In this document: positions 9,768 through 17,542 of the stretch, in pieces
Layout of the letters: each line of letters starts with the position of its first letter
Numbering within the stretch: position 1 is the first letter of the stretch
Assembly (NCBI GenBank): GCA_964355945.1
Contig: CAYHGE010000006.1
Coordinates: 1 to 64,000, forward strand
Source of the DNA: CAIVAT01 sp964355945
Lineage (GTDB): Bacteria; Bacteroidota; Bacteroidia; Bacteroidales; FEN-979
DNA: 64,000 nt
Reading direction: 5' to 3'
Position numbers and translations under genes: made by a program
The notes under the pieces: generated by a model
What the model saw: the letters and a program-made list of their open reading frames with translations, nothing else
The model's database searches: none
Told to the model about the DNA's origin: nothing

Positions 9768-10490
9768 ATGATTCTCAGGACAGAGAAAATAGTTAAAAAA
9801 TACAGGAAACGTACTGTTGTAAATGAAGTTTCCATCGAACTTAACCAGGGCGAGATCGTTGGATTACTTGGTCCGAACGGGGCAGGAAAAACAACCTCCT
9901 TTTATATCATTGTCGGACTTATCAAGCCCTTGTCGGGATCAGTATTCCTGGATGACATCAACATTACCAAAGAGCCCATGTACAAAAGGGCGCAGCGGGG
10001 CATCAGTTACCTGCCGCAGGAGGCATCCATTTTTCGTAAACTCAGCGTTGAAGATAATCTTAAGTCGATTCTTGAATTCACAGGACTGACAAAGGACCTT
10101 CAAAGGGAACGGCTTGAAAAATTACTGGATGAATTCGGGCTGCAACACGTACGTAAAAGCCTGGGAATCACCTTGTCAGGTGGTGAACGCCGGAGATGCG
10201 AGATTGCCCGTTCACTTGCCGTTGACCCGAAGTTTGTCTTACTTGATGAACCGTTTGCCGGGATAGACCCTATTGCGGTCGAGGATATCCAGCAGATAGT
10301 TACAAAGCTGAAGGAGAAAAATATCGGTGTGCTGATTACCGATCACAATGTGCATGAAACCCTCTCCATCACCGACAGGGCATATCTATTATTTGAGGGA
10401 TCGATCCTGATGGCCGGCACAGGGCAGCAACTCGCAGATGATCCGCATGTGCGTAAGGTTTACCTCGGACAAAAGTTTGAACTGCGCTAA
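9768..10490 (+). CDS. lptB: LPS export ABC transporter ATP-binding protein LptB
   Basis: 240 aa from the ATG at 9768 (MILRTEKIVKKY), the usual start for this family; upstream in-frame sequence lies mostly inside the previous gene. Walker A (GPNGAGKTTSF), Q-loop (YLPQEASIFRKLSV), the LSGGERRR signature, Walker B (FVLLDEPFAGIDP) and the switch His (ITDHNV) are all present. LptB powers LptFG to extract LPS from the inner membrane and push it across the Lpt bridge. It follows the DUF5686 gene by 44 bases, so kdsD, DUF5686 and lptB probably form one transcript. Confidence 0.95.
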   Translation: MILRTEKIVKKYRKRTVVNEVSIELNQGEIVGLLGPNGAGKTTSFYIIVGLIKPLSGSVFLDDINITKEPMYKRAQRGISYLPQEASIFRKLSVEDNLKSILEFTGLTKDLQRERLEKLLDEFGLQHVRKSLGITLSGGERRRCEIARSLAVDPKFVLLDEPFAGIDPIAVEDIQQIVTKLKEKNIGVLITDHNVHETLSITDRAYLLFEGSILMAGTGQQLADDPHVRKVYLGQKFELR

Positions 10491-10508
10491 GGGAAGAACA
10501 ATTTCCGG

Positions 10509-11252
10509 CTATTCCACGATATAACTTTGAAAAAATATCGACAACAGGATATACAGAATAATGATCATCGGAATGGCACTCAGGAAAAACAGCACAAAAA
10601 GTGCAAGTGAGGAGATCAGAAAAACATACCGCAGCTGATTTCCCTGCCATGCCAGGCTTTTAAACTTCATCGAGAATATTTTAAACTCCGATATCAGAAG
10701 GTAGGAAAAGAAAACCGCCAGAATGGTAAGAATTCGTGTATTTGAAAACAGGGTCACCAAAAAATCAAGATGAACCAGGCTGAACATACCGGGCTGAACA
10801 TATAACACAAGCGGAATAGAGGCAAAGAAAATCGCGTTGGCGGGTGTTGGGATGCCAATGAAATTAACCTCCTGCCTGAGATCAATATTGAATTTGGCCA
10901 GGCGCAGTGCAGAACATACAGGAATTATCAATGCAAAATATGGGGCAATATGAAGCTTTTCAAGTGTATTACAACTTCCGGCACAATGAGCTGATACCAT
11001 TTGAAATATCATCAAACCCGGGGCTACGCCGAATGAAACCAGATCGGCCAGTGAATCGAGCTGCTTCCCCAATTCCGAATATGCATGAAGCATTCGGGCC
11101 GCATTGCCATCAAGAAAATCAAAAACAGCGGCGGCAAAAATGAAAAGTGATGCATAAGGATAATTTCCCTGGAAGGTAAGCGTAAGCGAAATCAACCCGC
11201 ACAACAGGTTAAAAACGGTCAGGGTATTTGGAATGTGTTGCTTGATATTCAT
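10509..11252 (-). CDS. pssA: CDP-diacylglycerol-serine O-phosphatidyltransferase
   Basis: 247 aa multi-pass membrane enzyme that makes phosphatidylserine, the precursor of phosphatidylethanolamine. The CDP-alcohol phosphotransferase signature DGxxARx8Gx3Dx3D is complete (DGNAARMLHAYSELGKQLDS then LAD, about 48-70). Several hydrophobic segments follow. The N-terminus (MNIKQHIPNTLTVFNLLCG) is typical of the Bacteroidota/Bacillus-type PssA. It is a single gene convergent with lptB, 18 bases apart. No phosphatidylserine decarboxylase gene is in the window. Confidence 0.93.
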   Translation of the reverse strand: MNIKQHIPNTLTVFNLLCGLISLTLTFQGNYPYASLFIFAAAVFDFLDGNAARMLHAYSELGKQLDSLADLVSFGVAPGLMIFQMVSAHCAGSCNTLEKLHIAPYFALIIPVCSALRLAKFNIDLRQEVNFIGIPTPANAIFFASIPLVLYVQPGMFSLVHLDFLVTLFSNTRILTILAVFFSYLLISEFKIFSMKFKSLAWQGNQLRYVFLISSLALFVLFFLSAIPMIIILYILLSIFFQSYIVE

Positions 11253-11311
11253 AACTCGGGATTTCCTGCAAAATTACCTAATATTTGACACTAAAAACAT
11301 ATTGGAATCCT

Positions 11312-11341
11312 TTCCATATTAGTATCCTTTTGGTACTTTTG
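11312..11341 (+). promoter_or_regulatory. Putative promoter of the porin-like gene
   Basis: TTG at 11312-11314 and TACTTTTG at 11334-11341, 19 bases apart, match the Bacteroidota -33/-7 pattern. The ATG is 34 bases downstream. Confidence 0.55.
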
Positions 11342-11375
11342 CAAGCTGATTCAAGTATCCCAAAACTATCTGTAT

Positions 11376-12782
11376 ATGAAAAAAACGATGACTTCCTTTA
11401 TGATCACAGCATGTTTTATCATGCTGTTGTCCGCAGATCTAGAAGCACAATTTAATATTTCCGGGGAGTTCAGGCCTCGGTTGGAGTATCGCGACGGTTA
11501 TGGTCAATTAAGAAGTTCCAAACAATCCCCGTACGTTGATATTCTTGGCAGGAACAGGATTCTGTTTGATTATAAAAATGACAAATTCCAGGCAAAATTT
11601 TCGTTCCAGCATGCTTATGTTTTTGGAGAAAACAACTATGCCTCTGATACGATAACACGCAACACCATAAACATTCACGAAGGTTGGTTTAAATATAACT
11701 TCACACCGGTATTTGCGTTTAAAATAGGGCGGACGGAATTAATCTACGATGATGCACGGCTGTTTGGAAACTCAAACTGGGCGGCAAGAGGCGCATCACA
11801 TGATGTTGTGCTGGCCCAGTGGGAATCCTCGAAAATAAGCTACAGAGGTGATTTCGGATTTGCAATTAACAACACGGCTCCGGCTAACGCATTCCTTTCG
11901 ACCTATCAGCTGAAAAATTACAAATACATGGGATACCTGTATCAACAGAAAAAGTTTTTGAAGGAGAATCTGATTTTTAGCATACTGGCGGTAACAGATA
12001 TTTTTCAACAACCGGGCAAAGACAGGTATGATACCCTTTTTGTTACAAACGCCAATCACGATACGATCGGGACCACCGTGATTAAAAACGGGACCACCAA
12101 TACCGATTCAACACAATTGTATGGCAGGCTCACAATTGGGGGAACCACAACATTTATATGGAAAAACCTGAAAGTATTTGGCGCAGGGTATTATCAGACC
12201 GGGCATTTCAGTGATGGAAGAACGCTTAGTGCAGGGATGTTCGGGGGTTATGCATCCTATAAAATTGTAAAACCCCTGACACTTTTGGCTGGTTATGAGT
12301 GGATAAGCGGCAATGATTACTCTGATACAAAAGGTATAAAAACAAAGTCAACCTCTTTTTCAACATTATACGGTACCAGTCATGGGTTCTATGGCTATAT
12401 GGACCTCTTTACAAGACATGTCGTTGGTGGAAACAGTTCCGGTCTCACCGATTTGTATGCCCGGGCAACACTGGCGTTGAGCAGTAAAACCTCCCTCGAG
12501 GCAACCTACCGCATGTTTGGATTGGCAAAGGGTTATCTGCCAATTAAAACCAGTACCTCCACATTTGAAAAAGTTGACAAGAACCTGGGATCTGAACTTG
12601 ACTTAATGGTGTTATACAAACCCTATCCAAACTTTGAAATTAACGCCGCTTACTGCTTTTATCTGCCCACAACTACCATGGAAAAACTGAATAAACTGGC
12701 TCCGAATACAAGCACCTGGGCTCAATTTGCCTATATCATGCTCACCTACAAACCAAATTTCTTCAATTCTGACAAGCACTGA
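11376..12782 (+). CDS. Alginate-export-type outer-membrane porin
   Basis: 468 aa with a signal peptide (about 1-24, ending LEAQ) followed by repeated amphipathic beta-strands. The start of the mature protein (FNISGEFRPRLEYRDGYGQL) and the 'FKIGRTELIYDDARLFGNSNW' region are typical of the alginate-export/porin-like family in Bacteroidota, where a conserved (G)R-E-L-x-Y-x-D-x-R-L-x-G strand occurs. These are monomeric outer-membrane channels for anions or uronic acids; the substrate cannot be assigned here because no uronate or denitrification genes flank it. It is a single gene with its own promoter. Confidence 0.75.
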   Translation: MKKTMTSFMITACFIMLLSADLEAQFNISGEFRPRLEYRDGYGQLRSSKQSPYVDILGRNRILFDYKNDKFQAKFSFQHAYVFGENNYASDTITRNTINIHEGWFKYNFTPVFAFKIGRTELIYDDARLFGNSNWAARGASHDVVLAQWESSKISYRGDFGFAINNTAPANAFLSTYQLKNYKYMGYLYQQKKFLKENLIFSILAVTDIFQQPGKDRYDTLFVTNANHDTIGTTVIKNGTTNTDSTQLYGRLTIGGTTTFIWKNLKVFGAGYYQTGHFSDGRTLSAGMFGGYASYKIVKPLTLLAGYEWISGNDYSDTKGIKTKSTSFSTLYGTSHGFYGYMDLFTRHVVGGNSSGLTDLYARATLALSSKTSLEATYRMFGLAKGYLPIKTSTSTFEKVDKNLGSELDLMVLYKPYPNFEINAAYCFYLPTTTMEKLNKLAPNTSTWAQFAYIMLTYKPNFFNSDKH

Positions 12783-12884
12783 TGAGGGCCTGTTAAAATT
12801 TTCAACTGGGCTTTAACTGTATTTCTAATTGCTCTTGCTTATTAATCGCTATTATACTAATTGGTTGTATTTGGTGATCAAACA

Positions 12885-12955
12885 TTCTTGTGCCATAGGC
12901 ACGAAATCCTTCACCATCACCTCTGACCTACCCATATTTGGTCCCTCCGGGACCG
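12885..12955. repeat. Intergenic repeat with two short inverted repeats
   Basis: In the 294-base spacer between the porin and queA, a GTGCC-ATA-GGCAC hairpin (12891-12903) is followed by CTACCCATATTT and a GGTCCC-TCC-GGGACC hairpin (about 12940-12954). The same modules recur in altered order at 23546-23672. The remainder of the spacer is AT-rich with no gene. Confidence 0.6.
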
Positions 12956-13076
12956 GTTTTTGCAGAGACAATTGCCCCTGGAGATACCCCTGGTTAACCA
13001 ATGCAATCCAGAAAAATCAGAAAGTTGTGCCACTTACAATCTTGTTTTTTTCCGACCTTTGCAGGAAAAAAGGCTG

Positions 13077-14321
13077 ATGCGTGACCCCGGAAACATCCGA
13101 ATTGAAGATTTCGATTATCTGCTGCCTGCTGAGCGGATTGCACAGTTTCCTCTTGAAACACGCGATTCGTCTAAACTCCTGGTTTACAAGGATGGTTGTA
13201 TTGCAGATGACAGATTTTCCGGGATAGATCAGCACCTTCCGAAGAATTGTCTGCTGGTCTTCAACAACACCCGCGTTATCCGTGCGAGGCTGATATTCAG
13301 TAAACCAACAGGGGGCCGGATTGAAATTTTCTGCCTCGAGCCCATGTTTCCAACTGCCGAAATCCAGCAAGCTTTTCATCAGAAATCCTCTTCAACCTGG
13401 AAATGCCTTGTCGGCAACATGAAACGATGGAAATCGGAAACGCTCACGACAGAATGCAATACACATGGTGTGACCCACCAGATGTTTGCCGATCTCAAGA
13501 CCGATTGCCAGGACGGGACGTTTGAAATTTCATTTAAGTGGTCTCCCCCTGAGAAAACATTTTCTGAAATCCTTGAATTGATGGGAAAAATCCCTTTGCC
13601 TCCTTATATTAACCGGCAGCCAGTCACTTCCGACAACGACCGGTATCAAACCGTTTATGCCAGGAATGAAGGCTCTGTTGCTGCACCTACAGCGGGTTTA
13701 CACTTTACCCACTCCCTCATCTCACAACTCCGTTCGAAAGGCATTGAAACCGAAAATGTCACCCTGCATGTCGGTATGGGGACTTTCCGTTCTGTGGTGG
13801 CCGAACAAATCAGGGACCATCTGATGCATCAAGAAAAAATTGTGATTTCAAGAAACACTATCCATCAACTGCTGTCAAACCTGAACCGGCCGGTTATCGC
13901 AGTTGGCACCACCTCTGCCCGAACTCTGGAAAGCCTTTACTGGCTTGGCGTAAGTCTGATCCTGGATCATTCAGGCAACCACCCTGTGGTATCCCAATGG
14001 ATCCCGTACCAGCAAAATACGGAGAGGATGATCTCTGTCAGGCAATCTCTTCAAGCCATTATCAACTACCTCGACGAACGAAAATTGGATGAATTTTCGG
14101 GGGAGACCCAACTCATGATTGTTCCCGGGTACCAATACAGGATTATTTCGGGGTTGATTACAAACTTCCATTTTCCAAAAAGCACCCTGCTGCTGTTGGT
14201 TGCCGCGATGATTGGAGATGACTGGCAACGCGTTTATAAACACGCCCTTGACAATGGCTACCGTTTTCTCAGCTATGGCGATTCTTGTCTATTTTTTAAC
14301 GCCCGGCTAAAATTGCCTTAA
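13077..14321 (+). CDS. queA: S-adenosylmethionine:tRNA ribosyltransferase-isomerase
   Basis: 414 aa from the ATG at 13077 (MRDPGNIRIEDFDYLLPAERIAQ), where the family begins; the in-frame upstream extension is spacer sequence. QueA transfers the ribosyl part of SAM to preQ1 at the tRNA wobble base to give epoxyqueuosine. The conserved core is intact: LLVFNNTRVIRARL, GKIPLPPYI, ERYQT-type DRYQTVYA, GSVAAPTAGLHFT, LHVGMGTFR and NFHFPKSTLLLLVAA. Bacteroidota members are longer than E. coli QueA (356 aa) through an insert near 70-130. No other queuosine genes are nearby. Confidence 0.95.
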   Translation: MRDPGNIRIEDFDYLLPAERIAQFPLETRDSSKLLVYKDGCIADDRFSGIDQHLPKNCLLVFNNTRVIRARLIFSKPTGGRIEIFCLEPMFPTAEIQQAFHQKSSSTWKCLVGNMKRWKSETLTTECNTHGVTHQMFADLKTDCQDGTFEISFKWSPPEKTFSEILELMGKIPLPPYINRQPVTSDNDRYQTVYARNEGSVAAPTAGLHFTHSLISQLRSKGIETENVTLHVGMGTFRSVVAEQIRDHLMHQEKIVISRNTIHQLLSNLNRPVIAVGTTSARTLESLYWLGVSLILDHSGNHPVVSQWIPYQQNTERMISVRQSLQAIINYLDERKLDEFSGETQLMIVPGYQYRIISGLITNFHFPKSTLLLLVAAMIGDDWQRVYKHALDNGYRFLSYGDSCLFFNARLKLP

Positions 14322-14327
14322 CATTTG

Positions 14328-14335
14328 TATCTTTG
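14328..14335 (+). promoter_or_regulatory. Putative -7 element for tatA
   Basis: TATCTTTG, a perfect TAnnTTTG, 27 bases before the tatA ATG. No good -33 box at the right spacing. Confidence 0.5.
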
Positions 14336-14362
14336 CATTACAATTAATTAAAACCCGACACC

Positions 14363-14587
14363 ATGACATTAAGCATATTGTTGATTTTCGGACTTGGTAC
14401 CACTGAGTTAGTGCTTATCGCTTTAGTTGTCCTGCTTCTTTTTGGCGGAAAGAAAATTCCCGAACTTATGAAAGGCCTGGGAAAAGGGGTGAAAAGTTTC
14501 AAAGATGGCATGGACGGAATGGAAGAAGAGTTTAAAAAGTCCTCGGATAAAACACCTCCTGCAGATAAAAGTGAGAAGCAAATCTGA
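14363..14587 (+). CDS. tatA: Sec-independent protein translocase subunit TatA
   Basis: 74 aa. One N-terminal transmembrane helix (about 4-22, FGLGTTELVLIALVVLLLFGG), the FG hinge, an amphipathic helix (KKIPELMKGLGKGVKSFKDGM) and a charged tail rich in Lys, Asp and Pro are the standard TatA build. TatA forms the pore that moves folded proteins across the inner membrane. No tatC is present in the window, so the rest of the Tat machinery must be encoded elsewhere. Confidence 0.93.
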   Translation: MTLSILLIFGLGTTELVLIALVVLLLFGGKKIPELMKGLGKGVKSFKDGMDGMEEEFKKSSDKTPPADKSEKQI

Positions 14588-14691
14588 CTTTTCACACAAC
14601 TATTCCTGCGTTCATTCTTTTTCCGGAATCGGATTTAGATTCTCCTATTTTATTTTTTTCTAATTCTGGCATCAATGTCAGGTTTTTGCAT

Positions 14692-14699
14692 TATCTTTG
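14692..14699 (+). promoter_or_regulatory. Putative -7 element for the peroxiredoxin gene
   Basis: TATCTTTG matches TAnnTTTG and lies 28 bases before the ATG at 14728, the same distance as seen for tatA and for the GlsB gene. The -33 region is weak. Confidence 0.5.
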
Positions 14700-14727
14700 T
14701 TTGTATTTATTCTAAATTAGATTTATC

Positions 14728-15462
14728 ATGAAACAGATAATGCTTTTTGTTCTTTTTTCAGGTCTCCTTGGAAACCTGGTACTGGCGCAGGATGTAACAA
14801 ATTTACGGATCCCGCTTATCGGCGAAACTGCCCCTAAATTCACTGCTGAATCAACACATGGAACCATCACTTTTCCTGATAACAATAATTCCAGGTGGAC
14901 AATTCTTTTCAGCCATCCTGCAGATTTCACCGCAGTGTGCAGCACGGAGATACTTGAAATTGCTGCAATGCAGGAGGACTTTGACAAACTGAACACCAGG
15001 CTGATGGTCATTTCAACAGACGCGGTTTCAAGTCACATCGAATGGGTAAAATCATTGGAAACCATCAGATATAAGAACCGGGAACCGGTTAAAATCAAAT
15101 TTCCTCTCATTTCAGATAAAAGCCTGGAGATTTCAAAAAAATACGGGATGATCCATTCCTATTCCAGTACAACCAAGGATGTGCGAGGTGTTTTTATCAT
15201 TTCCCCCGAAGACAAGATCGATGGAATCTTTTTTTATCCGATGAATGTTGGCCGGAACCTGGATGAAATCAAACGAACCCTCATCGCCATGCAGACTGCA
15301 GAAAAAAACAACGTTCTCATACCTGCCAATTGGAATCCAGGGGATGATGTCATGCTGCCCAGCCCTAAAACTTCGGCTGATGCTGATAAGACTTCAAAGA
15401 GCAACAGCCCTGGTCTATACAGTGTAACCTGGTATATGTGGTTCAGGAAGTTACAGGAATAG
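14728..15462 (+). CDS. Secreted 1-Cys peroxiredoxin (AhpC/Prx6-like)
   Basis: 244 aa. The peroxiredoxin active site PxxxTxxC is present as PADFTAVC with peroxidatic Cys71, and the fold continues through FPLISDKSLEISKKYGM and a Prx6-type C-terminal domain (about 165-210). Cys71 is the only cysteine in the mature protein, so it is a 1-Cys enzyme that needs an outside thiol. The first 20 residues form a signal peptide (MKQIMLFVLFSGLLGNLVLA-Q), placing it in the periplasm, whereas most Prx6/AhpC proteins are cytoplasmic. A C-terminal extension of about 35 residues follows the domain. It reduces peroxides. Confidence 0.88.
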   Translation: MKQIMLFVLFSGLLGNLVLAQDVTNLRIPLIGETAPKFTAESTHGTITFPDNNNSRWTILFSHPADFTAVCSTEILEIAAMQEDFDKLNTRLMVISTDAVSSHIEWVKSLETIRYKNREPVKIKFPLISDKSLEISKKYGMIHSYSSTTKDVRGVFIISPEDKIDGIFFYPMNVGRNLDEIKRTLIAMQTAEKNNVLIPANWNPGDDVMLPSPKTSADADKTSKSNSPGLYSVTWYMWFRKLQE

Positions 15463-15492
15463 CAGGAAACTGTCAAATTAGCAGATAGTATT

Positions 15493-15521
15493 TTTGCTCA
15501 GAAGAATAGCTTGTAATTTTG
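15493..15521 (+). promoter_or_regulatory. Putative promoter of the serine hydrolase gene
   Basis: TTTG (15493-15496), 17 bases, TAATTTTG (15514-15521). A second candidate -7 box, TATTTTTG, overlaps at 15489-15496. Both precede the ATG at 15551 and support that start. Confidence 0.45.
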
Positions 15522-15550
15522 TAATTTCGCTTGCCTTTCAAGCATGGTTC

Positions 15551-16921
15551 ATGAAAAAGCGAATACTTTTTGCAACATCCTCTGTTTTTCTGGCTTGTAT
15601 TGCTTTTGCCGGATTCTACTTAAATTCATTGCTTCCCATCATCACAGGTTATTCTGCGAAATATCTGTGTTCAGCGGTTTTTATCTCCAACAGAAATCCA
15701 GGCGAGGTTGAATCAGTTGACCTTGATTTTTCATTTATCCGTTATGTAACAAACGACATTAATTACCGCGATAAAAGTGTTACCAGCCATTTTCTCTGGG
15801 GTGAATCGACCGCAGTTTTCCGGCCGGATTACGGATGTACGCTGTTAAGAGGAGTGACCGAAAGCGAATGGAGGCAAAAGCATCCACATTCTATCCCAAA
15901 GGCTGATTATAACCAGGATACCATGCATTGGCCGCTTGGCAATGTAATACCCGAGGTAAAAACCGGGATTAACAAACGAGCCCTGGCTGAAATTTCAGAC
16001 AAGTTAATGGTTTACCGCACTTATCATGGCAATGCGTTTGCATTTCTCGTGGTTCACAAAGGGATTCCGGTTGCAGAGTGTTACAGAAAGGGTTTCAATG
16101 CCAAAACGAGATTTCTGAGCTGGTCGATGGCCAAAAGTTTTACCAATGCGATTGCAGGGATCATGGTGAAAGAAGGCTTGTTAAACATTTACACGACAAC
16201 AGGAATTCCACAATGGCAAAACGATGCCCGCAACAAAATCACCATCAACGACCTGATGCAGATGCAGAGCGGACTGAGGTGGAACGAAGAATACGGTAAC
16301 CGTTCCGACGTGACCCTGATGCTCTATAACAACAAGGACTACGCGGGTTTTGCAATAAACCAGCCGCTGGAATCTCCGGTGGGTACCATTTGGTATTATT
16401 CATCGGGGTCAACAAATATTGTCAACTACCTCATGCGAATGAAATTTCAATCGGACAGTGAATATTATGCCTATCCATATTCCAGGTTGTTCAATAAAAT
16501 CGGGATGCCTGATGCTGCGTTCGACACCGATCCGACCGGCAACCTTGTCGGGTCTTCATACCTGTATGCCACGGCTCGTGATTATGCCCGGTTTGGCATG
16601 TTATACCTTCAGGATGGCATCTTCAATGGTGAACGAATTCTGCCGGAAGGGTGGGTCCGGCATACAACCAGCCCTGCCAGCAAAAGCCATGGTCATTATG
16701 GTTCTTCTTTTTGGCTGAACAAGGGAAAATATTTATCATCGGCTCCTGTCGACATGTATTCATGCAATGGCCATGACGGGCAGCGCATTTTCATCATTCC
16801 TTCGCAGGATCTGGTTGTGGTTGTACTGGGTTATTCGCCGAAGTCAAAAAACGAGATGCATTTCAATCAATTGCTCAAAGATATTTTAAACACATTACCC
16901 GTTCAACAACCAACTGATTGA
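15551..16921 (+). CDS. Periplasmic serine hydrolase of the beta-lactamase/class C family
   Basis: 456 aa from the ATG at 15551 (MKKRILFATSSVFLAC), chosen because a signal anchor starts there and putative promoter boxes lie inside the longer frame. The catalytic SxxK motif is SMAK (Ser192, Lys195) in LSWSMAKSFTNAI, and the second motif region is WYYSSGSTNIV. These enzymes include esterases, D-aminopeptidases and penicillin-binding-like hydrolases (6-aminohexanoate-dimer hydrolase type); the natural substrate cannot be told. The HGHYGSSFWLN and CNGHDGQRIFIIP segments near the C-terminus are typical of the family. It is anchored in or exported through the inner membrane. It is apparently a single gene. 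Confidence 0.85.
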   Translation: MKKRILFATSSVFLACIAFAGFYLNSLLPIITGYSAKYLCSAVFISNRNPGEVESVDLDFSFIRYVTNDINYRDKSVTSHFLWGESTAVFRPDYGCTLLRGVTESEWRQKHPHSIPKADYNQDTMHWPLGNVIPEVKTGINKRALAEISDKLMVYRTYHGNAFAFLVVHKGIPVAECYRKGFNAKTRFLSWSMAKSFTNAIAGIMVKEGLLNIYTTTGIPQWQNDARNKITINDLMQMQSGLRWNEEYGNRSDVTLMLYNNKDYAGFAINQPLESPVGTIWYYSSGSTNIVNYLMRMKFQSDSEYYAYPYSRLFNKIGMPDAAFDTDPTGNLVGSSYLYATARDYARFGMLYLQDGIFNGERILPEGWVRHTTSPASKSHGHYGSSFWLNKGKYLSSAPVDMYSCNGHDGQRIFIIPSQDLVVVVLGYSPKSKNEMHFNQLLKDILNTLPVQQPTD

Positions 16922-17034
16922 CATCACATTCTGTTCGTAACAGATGTTTTTGCCTGAAGGTAAATAGTCGTATTCTATCCTCATCTGATATCCTCAATTG
17001 GAAACAGATGCAAAAACAGCTACAATCTGATATA

Positions 17035-17042
17035 TATTTTTG
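17035..17042 (+). promoter_or_regulatory. Putative -7 element for the small lipoprotein gene
   Basis: TATTTTTG matches TAnnTTTG and lies 38-62 bases before the two possible GTG starts of the next gene. No clear -33 box. Confidence 0.35.
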
Positions 17043-17104
17043 CAATTTATTTGGTCTAAATTATTTATTGGCTTACCTTCGTGCTGTTTTATACCAAAGA
17101 TACC

Positions 17105-17524
17105 GTGAGGAAACTTTTTTTTGCCACCTTGTGTTTTTTACCCTTTCTTATTTCATGTAAATCAACACATTTCACTCCCAAGAATTACAAAGAGCGCCAA
17201 CTTGTGGTTGGCAGCAGCGGCGGAGTTACCGGCATGCTGAAGGAGTATGTTCTACTCGACAATGGCCAGCTTTTCCTGAGTAAAGGGCTAAACGGAGAGT
17301 GGAAAGAGCTTGCAAAATTGAAGAAAAGCAAGTCCAAAGAGATTTTCAACAAAGCAGATGAGGTGAAAATCGGCACATTAAAGTTCAACCATCCCGGAAA
17401 TATGTCCTATTACCTGATCCTGAAAGAACCACCGCGCTCGAACGAAGTCAAGTGGGGAGAAACCGGGGTAACTCTGCCTGATGGAATCAGTGCATTTTAC
17501 GATTACCTGTTAACAGTATTTTAA
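17105..17524 (+). CDS. Small lipoprotein, function unknown
   Basis: 139 aa from the GTG at 17105 (VRKLFFATLCFLPFLISCKST), which gives a compact signal peptide and lipobox (LISC). A GTG at 17081 in the same frame would add 8 residues. The mature part has an unusual glycine/serine-rich strand (VVGSSGGVTGMLKEY), then LLDNGQLFLSK and a C-terminal PDGISAFYDYLLTVF. I do not recognise a named family, but the same layout occurs in small Bacteroidota lipoproteins. It ends 18 bases before the M4 protease gene, so the two may be co-transcribed. Confidence 0.65.
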   Translation: MRKLFFATLCFLPFLISCKSTHFTPKNYKERQLVVGSSGGVTGMLKEYVLLDNGQLFLSKGLNGEWKELAKLKKSKSKEIFNKADEVKIGTLKFNHPGNMSYYLILKEPPRSNEVKWGETGVTLPDGISAFYDYLLTVF

Positions 17525-17542
17525 TCCTTATTCAAACCAGCA

